Assembly: GCA_003565035.1 (NCBI GenBank) | Contig: PXDP01000203.1 | Coordinates: 1-12,488, forward strand | DNA: 12,488 bases | Source: PVC group bacterium | Lineage (GTDB): Bacteria > Verrucomicrobiota > Kiritimatiellia > SS1-B-03-39 > UBA6053 | Direction of reading: 5' to 3' | Part shown: positions 1 through 7,963 of the stretch, piece by piece | Position numbering within the stretch: position 1 is the stretch's first letter | Layout: the number at the start of each line of letters is the position of its first letter | Notes under the pieces: model-generated | What the model was told of the DNA's origin: nothing | Database searches by the model: none | Seen by the model: only the letters and a program-made list of their open reading frames with translations | Position numbers and translations under genes: made by a program

Positions 1-2
1 CC

Positions 3-566
3 TATCACCGGCGTCGCCTGCTGAAAGCCTGCCAGGCCTTCGGCTTTGCGGTCTGTCCACAGGACCTGGAGTCAAGCCTTCAGGCACAGCTTGCCAGGGT
101 CAAAGCCCCCGCCCGTCTCCGCCTGCTGGCCGACATGGACGGCGGCCTCGTCTGGACACAGGCCACCCTGCCCCCCCCGCAGACCCTGCGCGTGGCGCTT
201 GACACCGTTCCCACGCCGCGAAACCATCCGGAACTCCTCCACAAAACCACAAGGCGAACGATCTATACCGCCGCCCGGGAACGTCATCCCGATGCGGACG
301 ACACCCTGCTGATCAACGAAGACGGCGAACTCATGGAATTCACCATCGGCAGCCTCGTCCTCGAAAAAAACGGCGTCCGCCTGACCCCGCCTCTCAACAG
401 CGGCCTGCTCCCGGGCACCGCCCGCCAGGCCATGCTCGATGCCGGAACGCTTAAAGAAGCCGTCCTCACCCCCGACGACCTCATCACCGCCGATGCCGTT
501 TATCTCCTCAACGCGGTCCGGGGAATGACCCCGATTGCGCCTCATATTTCCCTCATGAACTCCTAA
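3..566 (+). CDS. pabC: Aminodeoxychorismate lyase domain, C-terminal part of a PabB-PabC type fusion (5' end outside window)
   Basis: The frame is open from base 3 to a TAA at 564-566, so the gene starts before the window. The visible 187 residues match the class IV aminotransferase fold of 4-amino-4-deoxychorismate lyase, a PLP enzyme that releases pyruvate to give p-aminobenzoate for folate. Evidence is the early HRRRLLKACQAFGF segment, HKTTRRTIYTAARERHP near the middle, LLINEDGELMEFTIGSLVL, PPLNSGLLPGTARQAML and the late VYLLNAVRGM. From memory, the spacing and the HKTTRR...RHPDADD wording resemble the lyase half of fused PabB-PabC (aminodeoxychorismate synthase/lyase) proteins better than stand-alone PabC. 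The PabB half and the PLP lysine would lie upstream and are not visible. It reads toward pstS with a 125-base gap and is probably a separate transcription unit. A stand-alone lyase or another class IV aminotransferase remains possible. Confidence 0.82.
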   Translation, partial: YHRRRLLKACQAFGFAVCPQDLESSLQAQLARVKAPARLRLLADMDGGLVWTQATLPPPQTLRVALDTVPTPRNHPELLHKTTRRTIYTAARERHPDADDTLLINEDGELMEFTIGSLVLEKNGVRLTPPLNSGLLPGTARQAMLDAGTLKEAVLTPDDLITADAVYLLNAVRGMTPIAPHISLMNS

Positions 567-691
567 CCTTAAAGGGGTTGTCTCCACTGCTTTTCCTGTG
601 TCAAAAGAAGCGCGGCGATTTTAAAGCCGCCATCCTCGAAAATTCTTTCCGCATCCCGCGGAAGCAACCCAACCGACACAGGAGTGTACTG
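567..691 (+). promoter_or_regulatory. pstS leader / probable promoter region with two small hairpins
   Basis: This 125-base gap before pstS must carry its promoter if the phosphate operon is transcribed independently. Two short inverted repeats are visible: gcggc/gccgc at 612-616 and 626-630 (9-nt loop), and ttccgc/gcggaa at 647-652 and 658-663 (5-nt loop). A GGAG ribosome binding site at 681-684 lies 7 bases before the ATG at 692. TGTC-like half sites occur at 579-582 and 599-602, about two helical turns apart, but no convincing 11-bp-spaced Pho box or -10 element can be assigned by eye. The regulatory role is inferred from position. Confidence 0.35.
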
Positions 692-1672
692 ATGAAAATG
701 AAATCCTCCGCCATTCTGGCGACGGCCCTGACGGCCATGACCTTTGCACCGGCTCAAATGCAGGTGGATCCGGCTCTTCCGGAATATGTCCCCGTCTCCG
801 GTATTTCCGGCAGTCTCAAGAGCGTGGGCTCCGACTCGATGAACAACATGATGACGCTGTGGGCCGAAGGCTTCCTGCGCATGTACCCAAACGTTCAGGT
901 CGAAATCGAAGGCAAGGGCTCCGGCACCGCGCCGCCCGCGATGATCGCCGGCACCGCAGCGTTCGGTCCCATGAGCCGTGAAATGCGCGGCCGCGAACTC
1001 GATGCCTTCCAGAACGCGTTCGGCTATCCGATCACCGCCCTGGAAACCTCGATCGACATGCTGGCGGTTTACGTCAACAAAGACAATCCCATCGAAGGTC
1101 TCTCCCTGCCGCAGGTGGATGCGATCTTCTCCAACACCCGCCGCGGCGGCTATCCCAATTCGATCGACCGCTGGGGTCAGGCCGGGATGACCGGTGCCTG
1201 GGCCAACCGCACCGTGTCCATTTACGGTCGGAACAGCGCGTCCGGCACCTACGGCTTCTTCAAAGAAAACGCCCTCTTTGGCGGCGATTTCCGTGATGAA
1301 GTCAAAGAACAGCCCGGTTCCTCTTCGGTGGTGCAGGGTGTTGCCAGTGAAATCAACGGTATCGGCTATTCCGGCATCGGCTACCGCACCCCCGACGTGC
1401 GTGCCATTGCCCTGGCCCGTGAACATGGTGCCGAACCGGTTCCCGCCGAAGCCGAATACGCTTACTCCGGTGAATATCCGCTGGCCCGCTTCCTGTATGT
1501 GTACGTGAACCACCGCCCCGGCAGCGAACTCGATCCGCTCCGCCGCGAATTCATCCGCTACATGTTCAGCCGCCAGGGTCAGATGGACGTGGTGCGTGAC
1601 GGCTACCTGCCGGTCGACGCCAACGTCGCCCGCCGCGCCCTCGAAAGCGTCGGCATCGCCCCCGGATTCTAA
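692..1672 (+). CDS. pstS: Phosphate-binding protein PstS, periplasmic component of the phosphate ABC transporter
   Basis: This 326-residue exported protein captures inorganic phosphate and delivers it to PstC/PstA. The ATG at 692 is chosen because GGAG at 681-684 precedes it and a signal peptide follows directly (MKMK, hydrophobic residues 5-18, likely cleavage near APA-QM at 21-22). An in-frame TTG at 578 would add 38 residues that spoil the signal. PstS-type ligand motifs are visible: VGSDSM (45-50), GKGSGTAPPAMIAGTA (74-89) followed by SREM, GRNSASGTYGFF (179-190), SSVV (211-214) and the GIGYSGIGY stretch (223-231). Length and motif order fit the PBP-like PstS family. No lipobox cysteine is seen, so it is probably a soluble periplasmic protein. 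It is first in the operon, followed by a strong hairpin before pstC, which may let it be made in excess over the membrane subunits. Confidence 0.93.
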   Translation: MKMKSSAILATALTAMTFAPAQMQVDPALPEYVPVSGISGSLKSVGSDSMNNMMTLWAEGFLRMYPNVQVEIEGKGSGTAPPAMIAGTAAFGPMSREMRGRELDAFQNAFGYPITALETSIDMLAVYVNKDNPIEGLSLPQVDAIFSNTRRGGYPNSIDRWGQAGMTGAWANRTVSIYGRNSASGTYGFFKENALFGGDFRDEVKEQPGSSSVVQGVASEINGIGYSGIGYRTPDVRAIALAREHGAEPVPAEAEYAYSGEYPLARFLYVYVNHRPGSELDPLRREFIRYMFSRQGQMDVVRDGYLPVDANVARRALESVGIAPGF

Positions 1673-1699
1673 GTCGATCCGGTTCTGAACATATGACAA

Positions 1700-1740
1700 T
1701 GCCGGTCTGGTCCGCTCCGATCAGACGGATCAGGCCGGCA
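1700..1740 (+). promoter_or_regulatory. Strong intercistronic hairpin between pstS and pstC
   Basis: Arms 1700-1714 (tgccggtctggtccg) and 1726-1740 (cggatcaggccggca) form a 15-bp stem including two G-U pairs, with an 11-nt loop. It lies 27 bases after the pstS stop and 26 before the pstC start. No T-run follows, so it is not a classical intrinsic terminator. By analogy with malE-malF type intercistronic hairpins, it probably protects the 3' end of a pstS-only mRNA or attenuates read-through, raising PstS over the permease. That role is inferred. Confidence 0.65.
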
Positions 1741-1766
1741 CCTTCCCTCCTTATACAGAGATTTTC

Positions 1767-4607
1767 ATGAACGACGTGCCCACTTCCAGCTTTACCGGAC
1801 GCCAGCGGAACCGCAAAACCCACTGGAGCGTCAAAGCCAAAGACAAACTGTCCCATGCCATCATCACGATTGGCGGCCTGGGCACGATCATTGCCGTCAC
1901 CACCGTATTTGTGTTTCTGGTGTCGGTTGTTTTGCCCCTTTTCCTTCCGCCCACCGGTGAGAAGGCCTCCGCCGCGGCGGTTCCCATGCCCGAAGGTGTG
2001 GAGGACGCCACCCCGGTCCATATGGCCATGGACGAATACAATCTGCTCGCCTGGGCCGTCTATCCCGACGGCATGATCCGCAAGTTCCGCCTGGACACCG
2101 GGGAGCTGCTCGACGAAATTCCCCTGGCCATCCGCGACGGCGTGGAACTCACCGCCTGGTCGTTTCCGCAGCGCGACAGCCTCGCCGTCCTCGGCTTTTC
2201 CGACGGCACCGTCCGCTTTGCCAACATCGAATTCACCCTTGATTTCATTGAAATGGAGGATGCGCCGGAAGCCTACCGCCACATCGAAGTGGGTGATTTG
2301 GTCGTCTACGGCAAAAACCTCGCCCAGCGCACCCGCCAGAATCAGCTTCGCATCAACGGACTGAATGTGACCCTGGAAGCGCCTGTCCAGACCGGCTCCA
2401 CCGAGGCCGTGGTTTTGCTGGACCACACCCGCAGCCGCAATACCATTAACTATGCGGCCATGACCGCCGACGGCCGGGTTTTTCTGCAGCGGGCCCGCGG
2501 TCAGATGAACATGATGACCCGTCAGGTGACCTACCGGATCACCACCGCCCACGTGGAATACGCCGACCGCGGCGAAAGTCCCTCTTATGTCAAACTCACC
2601 GGTCTCGGAGACAACCTGTACATGATCTGGCGGGACGGAATCCTCTACCGCTACGATACACGGACCTTTGACAATATTTTCCGGGTGGAAACCCTGGACC
2701 TCACCCCCGAACCCGGCGTGCAGGTCACCGCGATCGGCTATATGATCGGCAAAACCACCCTGCTGGTCGGCGATTCACTCGGCGGGGTCACCGGATGGTT
2801 CCGGGTGCGGCCCGGCGGACTGGAGGAGGGCAACCGGCTCAGCGTCCGTCTGCGCGAACTGGATTTTGATCCCCAGGGCGTCAACCGGGGCGAAGCCCGG
2901 GATGTCCGGGTGCGGAACATCCGCAATCCCGATGGCATGGCGCTGGTCCCGGCCCGCCGCATGGCCGCGCCCGCCAGTCAGTCCCCGGTCATCAGCCTCA
3001 GTCCCTCCGAGCGCAAACGCCTTTTTGTGGCCGGACACGAAGACGGTCTCGTGCGGGTGCACAACACCACCGTGGAGGCACTCCAGCTGGAAAAACAGCT
3101 TATGGACGGTCAGCCGGCCGCTCTGGTTCTGCTGAATCCGCGGGACAACGGCCTGCTGGGAGTCTCCAATCAGGGCAATTTCACCCTCTGGCATACCGAC
3201 ATTCCCCACTCCGAAGCCACTTTTGCCGGGTATTTCCTGCCCATCTGGTACGAAGGCGCCGATGAACCCGCCCACACCTGGCAGTCCACCGGCGGCACCG
3301 ATGATTTTGAATCCAAATTCGGGCTCATGCCCCTGATTTTCGGCACCGTCAAAGCCACGGTCTATTCCATGCTTTTCGCGGTACCCATTGCCCTGCTGGC
3401 CGCAATCTACACCAGCGAATTTCTGGCGCCGAAAACCAAAGCCAAAGTGAAACCCGCGATTGAAATGATGGCCAGTCTGCCCTCCGTGGTGCTTGGCTTT
3501 CTTGCCGGTCTGGTGCTGGCCCAGTTCATCGAAACCCGGGTGCCGGGCACGCTGCTGTCCTTTATTGTTATTCCCTACACCCTGGTGCTGCTGGCGGCGA
3601 TCTGGCAGTTGCAGACCCGCACACAGCAAATGAAACGCAAAGCCTGGCGTTTTCCAATCATGTTCCTGGCCATTCCGCTGGGCATGTTCATTGCCGCGCA
3701 ACTGGGCCCGCGCATCGAACGGGCTCTGTTCACGGTGGCCATTCTCGACGAAACCGTCGCCGAGGCCATGGTCAGCGATTTGCCCGAGGCGGAAATTGAA
3801 TATGACCGGGCCGGAAATCTGATTGTCCGCGACATCCGCCTCTGGCTGAGTGCGCACCGTCAGGATGCCGATGATCCCAAATTCGCCAGCAGTCCGCTGG
3901 GCGGCTGGCTGATCCTGCTGCTGCCGCTCTGCAGTTTTCTGGTGATTTTCAACACCGTGAAATATGGCAATCCGCTGCTCCTGCAGCGGGCATCCACCCT
4001 CGATCCACAGAAATTCGCATTGCTGGATCTGGCGAAATTTATTCTCACCGGAGTCGTTTCCATCGGGTTGGCGCTCTTCCTGGGCTGGATGTTCGGAGAT
4101 CTCTTCGGCTGGGATCTGCGCGGGGGGATCATCGATCAGTACAACCAGCGCAATGCCATGGTGGTGGGCTTCATGATGGGGTTTGCAGTGGTGCCGATCA
4201 TCTACACCATCGCCGACGATGCCATGAGCGCGGTGCCGGAACATCTTCGCTCCGCCTCGCTCGGCGCGGGTGCGACCCGCTGGCAGACCGCCGTGCGCAT
4301 CATTATCCCCACCTCGATGAGCGGACTGTTCTCCGCCTGCATGATCGGCTTCGGCCGCGCGGTGGGCGAGACCATGATCGTCCTCATGGCCGCCGGCAAT
4401 ACCCCCATTATGGAATGGAACATTTTCAGCGGATTCCGAACCCTGTCCGCCAACATCGCGGTGGAGATGATGGAGGCGGTGGAAGGCTCCACCAACTTCC
4501 GCACCCTGTTCCTCGCCGCCGTAATTCTTTTCACCCTCACCTTTATCATCAACACGATTGCCGAAAAAGTCCGGCAGAGTTACCGTAAAAAGGCCTATCA
4601 GCTATGA
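1767..4607 (+). CDS. pstC: Phosphate ABC transporter permease PstC with a large N-terminal beta-propeller-like domain
   Basis: This 946-residue inner-membrane permease subunit forms the phosphate channel with PstA; E. coli PstC is about 320 residues. A first membrane segment spans about 34-60. It is followed by some 450 probably extracytoplasmic residues containing seven strand-turn units with a DG- or G-type turn (near 93, 138, 228, 283, 331, 418 and 462, such as SDGTVRF and EDGLVRV), suggesting a WD40-like beta-propeller. The MetI-type domain starts near 525. It is itself interrupted by about 200 extra residues (587-795) with two or three more hydrophobic segments. The ATPase-docking EAA loop follows (EHLRSASLGAGATRWQTAV, 825-843), then GFGRAVGETM (861-870). 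N-terminally enlarged PstC proteins are known, for example in gammaproteobacteria. The ribosome binding site is weak (AGAG near 1757). The last four bases overlap the pstA start (ATGA), indicating translational coupling. Confidence 0.92.
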   Translation: MNDVPTSSFTGRQRNRKTHWSVKAKDKLSHAIITIGGLGTIIAVTTVFVFLVSVVLPLFLPPTGEKASAAAVPMPEGVEDATPVHMAMDEYNLLAWAVYPDGMIRKFRLDTGELLDEIPLAIRDGVELTAWSFPQRDSLAVLGFSDGTVRFANIEFTLDFIEMEDAPEAYRHIEVGDLVVYGKNLAQRTRQNQLRINGLNVTLEAPVQTGSTEAVVLLDHTRSRNTINYAAMTADGRVFLQRARGQMNMMTRQVTYRITTAHVEYADRGESPSYVKLTGLGDNLYMIWRDGILYRYDTRTFDNIFRVETLDLTPEPGVQVTAIGYMIGKTTLLVGDSLGGVTGWFRVRPGGLEEGNRLSVRLRELDFDPQGVNRGEARDVRVRNIRNPDGMALVPARRMAAPASQSPVISLSPSERKRLFVAGHEDGLVRVHNTTVEALQLEKQLMDGQPAALVLLNPRDNGLLGVSNQGNFTLWHTDIPHSEATFAGYFLPIWYEGADEPAHTWQSTGGTDDFESKFGLMPLIFGTVKATVYSMLFAVPIALLAAIYTSEFLAPKTKAKVKPAIEMMASLPSVVLGFLAGLVLAQFIETRVPGTLLSFIVIPYTLVLLAAIWQLQTRTQQMKRKAWRFPIMFLAIPLGMFIAAQLGPRIERALFTVAILDETVAEAMVSDLPEAEIEYDRAGNLIVRDIRLWLSAHRQDADDPKFASSPLGGWLILLLPLCSFLVIFNTVKYGNPLLLQRASTLDPQKFALLDLAKFILTGVVSIGLALFLGWMFGDLFGWDLRGGIIDQYNQRNAMVVGFMMGFAVVPIIYTIADDAMSAVPEHLRSASLGAGATRWQTAVRIIIPTSMSGLFSACMIGFGRAVGETMIVLMAAGNTPIMEWNIFSGFRTLSANIAVEMMEAVEGSTNFRTLFLAAVILFTLTFIINTIAEKVRQSYRKKAYQL

Positions 4608-6388
4608 AGGAAGCCGATTCCAAACCCAAACTTGATTTTTCCAGGCGCAAAAGCAAAAAGCGCAGCATGTCCCTCTACGCCGAGGGCGAACCCATGGTCT
4701 GGCTCACCGGCGGAGCGCTGGGCTTCGCGCTGCTGATGATTCTCACCATGCTCGGGTATGTCTTCTGGATGGGCTTTTCCAATTTCTGGCCCACGCCGAT
4801 TTACAAGGTCACCACCTACGCGGACGCGGTTCACATGGGCCCCATCACCCGTTCCCAGACCTTTCAGGCGCCCAAGGCCCGTATTGATGCACTGCCGGAC
4901 GGACTCCGGGAACGCATCCAGGCCGAACTCCTCGAGAACGAGGGCTACAGCCGTCGGGATCTCCTGTACACCGGCAATTACGACCTCACCGGCTCCCGCT
5001 TCCAGTGGGTGAGCGATTTTGAAGTGCAGTCCCGGGAAATCCCCGAGTGGGCCTTCATTATGGAACGCCGCATGGACGGAAATTTCTACGGTCTGCCGGT
5101 CGCGTTTGAACGCGACGGCGAACGGGTCACCGAAACCCCGGAAGAGATCTGGACGCTGTTTCAGGAGCATCATCCCGGAGTCCTCCGCCGCTTCCGTCAG
5201 CGCGAACGCCTGCGGACGGTGGATATGGGCCGCATCAACCGTCACCAGGAAAACGCCCGTCTGGAACTTGTTGAAGCCCGTCGGCGTCTGGCCCGCGGGG
5301 CCATGACTGCGGAAGAGGTTGAGGCGGTCCGCCTCAAAACCGAAGCCGCCATCGAAGAGACCCGCCGTCAGCACGCCGAAGTCACCGAACGTGTGGAGGC
5401 CCTGAACACGGAAAACCGCCGCTTTGCCCTGATCATGCAAACCGCGCAGGGGTTGGAAACCCGCATGACCCTGGATCAGGTGGTGCTCGCATTTCCGGCC
5501 AACCGCATCGGCGTGGGCCGCAAGCTCGCGATTTTCGGGGGACGCTGGCGGGAATTTCTGTTGGACAATCCCCGCGAGGCCAACATGGAGGGCGGGGTGT
5601 TTCCCGCCATTGTCGGAACGGTCACCATGACCCTGGTGATGACGATTTTTGTGGTGCCTTTCGGGGTGCTGGCAGCCCTGTATCTCCGAGAATACGCCAA
5701 ACCCGGCCCGGTGGTCAGTGCCGTGCGCATCGCCATCAACAACCTCGCCGGGGTGCCCAGCATCGTCTTCGGGGTGTTCGGCCTGGGCTTCTTCTGTTAC
5801 ATCATGGGCGGATACATCGACGAATGGTTTTACGCCGCCCGCCTGCCCGCGCCCACCTTCCGGAAGGGAGGCGTTCTCTGGGCGGCCTCCACCCTGGCGC
5901 TGCTCACGCTGCCGGTGGTGATTGTCGCCACCGAGGAGGCCCTTTCAGCAGTGCCCAGCTCCATGCGTGAAGGCTCCTACGCCTGCGGAGCCAGCAAATG
6001 GCAGACCATTAAACGGATCGTGCTGCCCCGGGCCATGCCCGGGATCATGACCGGCATGATCCTCGCCATGGCCCGCGGAGCGGGAGAAGTGGCCCCGCTG
6101 ATGCTCGTCGGCGCGGTGAAACTCGCCCCCAGTCTGCCCTTTGACATTCACAACTGGACCGGCTCCCTCGGCCCCATTCCCACCGGCCCCATTCACCTGG
6201 AGCGCAGCTTCCTGCATCTCGGTTTTCATATTTATGACCTGGGGTTTCAAAGCTCCGACTCCGAAGCCGCCCGGCCCATGGTCTTCACCACCACCCTGCT
6301 TCTCATCACCCTCATCGTGCTGCTCAACCTTGCGGCCATGATGATCCGCACCCGCCTTCGCCGCAAATTCAGCACCGGCGCATTTTAA
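4604..6388 (+). CDS. pstA: Phosphate ABC transporter permease PstA with N-terminal extension (DUF3333-like) and coiled coil
   Basis: This 594-residue partner of PstC is about twice the usual 280-300 residues. After a basic N-terminus (KSKKR) a membrane segment spans about 32-57. A long hydrophilic region of some 270 residues follows, with a strongly charged helical stretch at 196-275 (RINRHQENARLELVEARRR...EETRRQHAEVTERVEALN) that reads as a coiled coil. Enlarged PstA proteins with such an N-terminal region (Pfam DUF3333) are known. The MetI-type permease domain covers about 333-582, with NNLAGVPSIVFGVFGLGFF (379-397) and the EAA loop EALSAVPSSMREGSYACGAS (445-464), then LPRAMPGIMTG and RGAGEVAPLM (491-500), all typical of PstA. 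Its ATG lies inside the pstC stop (ATGA overlap), so the two permeases are probably made in equal amounts. Confidence 0.93.
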   Translation: MKEADSKPKLDFSRRKSKKRSMSLYAEGEPMVWLTGGALGFALLMILTMLGYVFWMGFSNFWPTPIYKVTTYADAVHMGPITRSQTFQAPKARIDALPDGLRERIQAELLENEGYSRRDLLYTGNYDLTGSRFQWVSDFEVQSREIPEWAFIMERRMDGNFYGLPVAFERDGERVTETPEEIWTLFQEHHPGVLRRFRQRERLRTVDMGRINRHQENARLELVEARRRLARGAMTAEEVEAVRLKTEAAIEETRRQHAEVTERVEALNTENRRFALIMQTAQGLETRMTLDQVVLAFPANRIGVGRKLAIFGGRWREFLLDNPREANMEGGVFPAIVGTVTMTLVMTIFVVPFGVLAALYLREYAKPGPVVSAVRIAINNLAGVPSIVFGVFGLGFFCYIMGGYIDEWFYAARLPAPTFRKGGVLWAASTLALLTLPVVIVATEEALSAVPSSMREGSYACGASKWQTIKRIVLPRAMPGIMTGMILAMARGAGEVAPLMLVGAVKLAPSLPFDIHNWTGSLGPIPTGPIHLERSFLHLGFHIYDLGFQSSDSEAARPMVFTTTLLLITLIVLLNLAAMMIRTRLRRKFSTGAF

Positions 6389-6412
6389 CCTCCTTCAAGG
6401 ACCCTTGACACC

Positions 6413-7291
6413 ATGACCGCAGAAACCCTCGAACAGGACAACGGAATCAAAGCCCGCTCCACCGCCGGCAGCCGCCTCGAAGCCATCGCCGGGGGCGAAC
6501 AGATCGCCTCCGAAATCCATCCCGAACTCGCCACCGAGGACAACGTCCTCGACGTGGAGGATTTTCAACTCTGGTACGGCAAAGCCAAAGCCCTGCACAA
6601 CATTTCCATGACCGTGCCCAAAGGCAAAGTCACCGCCCTGATCGGCCCCTCCGGCTGCGGAAAATCCACACTGCTCCGCTCCGTGAACCGGCTCAACGAC
6701 CTCATCGACATCGTCCGCATTGAAGGCGACATGAAGCTCAGCGGCGAATCGGTGTACGGACCCAATGTCGATGTCATTGAACTCCGCAAACGCATGGGCA
6801 TGGTTTTTCAGAAATCCAATCCCTTCCCCATGAGCATATACGAAAACGTGGTGTATTCACTGCGGATCGACGGCGAACGCAACAAAAAGGTGCTCGACGA
6901 AGTGTGTGAGCGCAGTCTGCGCGGCGCGGCCCTTTGGGATGAAGCTAAAGACCGCCTGCACGACAGCGCCCTCGGCCTCTCCGGCGGTCAGCAGCAGCGC
7001 CTCTGCATCGCCCGCGCCATCGCCGCCGAACCGGAGGTGCTACTGATGGACGAACCCTGCTCAGCACTCGACCCCATTGCCACCAACAAAATTGAGGACA
7101 TGATCGACGCGCTGAAAGGAGAATACACCATTCTGATCGTCACCCACAACATGCAGCAGGCCGCCCGCAGCAGCGACTACACCGCCTTCATGTACCTCGG
7201 CCGGCTCATTGAATACGGCCCCACCGACGCCATTTTCCAAAACCCCCGCCTGGTCGAAACCCAGGACTATGTTACCGGCCGTTTCGGCTGA
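6413..7291 (+). CDS. pstB: Phosphate ABC transporter ATP-binding protein PstB
   Basis: This is the cytoplasmic ATPase that powers PstC/PstA. It has 292 residues, about 35 longer than E. coli PstB; the extra residues are a polar N-terminal tail (1-45) with no internal ATG to replace the start. All ABC motifs are intact: Walker A GPSGCGKST (78-86), Q-loop VFQKSNPFPMSIYENV (131-146), signature LSGGQQQRLCIARA (189-202), Walker B VLLMDEPCSALDP (209-221) with catalytic E214, and H-loop THNM (H245). VNRLNDL after Walker A and the C-terminal LIEYGPTDAIFQNP...YVTGRFG are characteristic of the PstB subfamily. An AAGGA at 6397-6401 precedes the ATG by 11 bases. It follows pstA by 24 bases in the same operon. 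Confidence 0.96.
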   Translation: MTAETLEQDNGIKARSTAGSRLEAIAGGEQIASEIHPELATEDNVLDVEDFQLWYGKAKALHNISMTVPKGKVTALIGPSGCGKSTLLRSVNRLNDLIDIVRIEGDMKLSGESVYGPNVDVIELRKRMGMVFQKSNPFPMSIYENVVYSLRIDGERNKKVLDEVCERSLRGAALWDEAKDRLHDSALGLSGGQQQRLCIARAIAAEPEVLLMDEPCSALDPIATNKIEDMIDALKGEYTILIVTHNMQQAARSSDYTAFMYLGRLIEYGPTDAIFQNPRLVETQDYVTGRFG

Positions 7292-7350
7292 GTTTACCTG
7301 AACCAACCCATCCCGGCCGATCCGGCCACCTCAACACACAGGAGAGACCC

Positions 7351-7857
7351 ATGAAAAAACATATGAAAGAAACCATTGCGATTCTGTTCGCCGCCGCCGC
7401 CCTCACCGGCTGCGCCACCGCCGAAGCCGGCAAAAACGCCGCCGCCTCCGCTGTGGAAGCCTCCGCCCCCTATGCGAAAACCGGCTTCTACACCAGCTCC
7501 GACAGCGACGGCCGCCTCTGGGTGTTCCCCGAAGGCTCCGACGATCTGGCCGCCTACAAAGAAAAAGGCAAACCCGCCCGCCAGGTCCGCCGCATCGGTG
7601 CCGGTCCCCAGGGTCAGACCCTCATTTCCACCGAAATGGAGCATATCGACGCCTACCTGATCGCCAAAGAAGGCTTCTACACCAGCCTCGACAGCGACGG
7701 ACGTCTGTGGGTGTTCCCCTACGGGCACGAAGACCACAAAGCCTACCTCGAAAAAGGCAAACCCGTCCGTCAGGTCCGCCGCATCGCCGCCGGTCCGGGT
7801 GGACGCACGGTCATCTCAACCGAAACGGATCACATCGAGGCCTATCTGGCCCAGTAA
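7351..7857 (+). CDS. Putative lipoprotein of two tandem 63-residue repeats, in the pst operon
   Basis: This 168-residue protein belongs to no family I can name. It starts MKKHMKETIAILFAAAALTGC: basic n-region, hydrophobic core and an LTGC lipobox (Cys21), so it should be a lipid-anchored envelope protein. After a short Ala-rich linker it consists only of two repeats, residues 43-105 and 106-168, identical at about 45 of 63 positions by hand count. Conserved cores are GFYTS-DSDGRLWVFP, EKGKP-RQVRRI-AGP, ISTE, HI and AYL. Charged and aromatic residues dominate and there are no cysteines beyond the lipobox. A GGAG at 7341-7344 supports the start. It lies 59 bases after pstB and before phoU, so it may be co-expressed with phosphate transport genes. 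A role in phosphate scavenging or envelope adaptation is only guilt by association. Confidence 0.8.
   Translation: MKKHMKETIAILFAAAALTGCATAEAGKNAAASAVEASAPYAKTGFYTSSDSDGRLWVFPEGSDDLAAYKEKGKPARQVRRIGAGPQGQTLISTEMEHIDAYLIAKEGFYTSLDSDGRLWVFPYGHEDHKAYLEKGKPVRQVRRIAAGPGGRTVISTETDHIEAYLAQ
7477..7854 (+). repeat. Tandem 189-bp intragenic duplication (two 63-codon repeats)
   Basis: Bases 7477-7665 and 7666-7854 encode the two in-frame repeats of the lipoprotein. Third-position differences are frequent while the protein cores stay conserved, so the duplication is old and both copies look under selection. Confidence 0.8.
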
Positions 7858-7870
7858 GTAAGAACTCCGG

Positions 7871-7915
7871 AGGTCAGAGGACAGCGGAAATAACCCTTCC
7901 GCTCTCCTCTGACCT
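7871..7915 (+). repeat. Near-perfect 19-bp inverted repeat upstream of phoU
   Basis: Arms aggtcagaggacagcggaa (7871-7889) and ttccgctctcctctgacct (7897-7915) pair at 18 of 19 positions around a 7-nt loop. It begins 13 bases after the lipoprotein stop. No T-run follows, so it is not a standard terminator, although it could stall polymerase or stabilise mRNA. Its low-complexity purine/pyrimidine arms resemble dispersed intergenic repeat families more than a gene-specific regulator. Confidence 0.65.
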
Positions 7916-7963
7916 CTACCCTCTACCCCACGCGTTCCGCGTGGCAAGCTCTACCCTCTACCC
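7914..7963 (+). repeat. CTCTACCC direct repeats flanking a 7-bp palindrome
   Basis: The 15-mer ctctaccctctaccc occurs at 7914-7928 and again at 7949-7963. Between them is a perfect hairpin ccacgcg-ttc-cgcgtgg (7928-7944). The arrangement occupies the whole phoU leader and looks like a small mobile or dispersed intergenic repeat. A similar TTC-loop palindrome (gcgc-ttc-gcgc) occurs at 10240-10250. Confidence 0.6.

Noticed and set aside
578..606. Possible Pho box before pstS (TGTC half sites)
   Set aside because: The half sites are about 20 bases apart and the heptamers match the known consensus poorly; the PhoB consensus in this phylum is also unknown to me.
578..691. Upstream TTG start that would lengthen PstS by 38 residues
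   Set aside because: The ATG at 692 has a GGAG site and is followed directly by a signal peptide; the longer form would bury the signal.
569..1699. 376-codon minus-strand open frame opposite pstS
   Set aside because: Antisense shadow; PstS motifs on the plus strand are unambiguous.
2775..4244. Long minus-strand open frame (489 codons) opposite pstC
   Set aside because: It is a GC-rich antisense shadow of a well-supported gene, with low-complexity His/Gly/Gln-rich composition and no recognisable domain.
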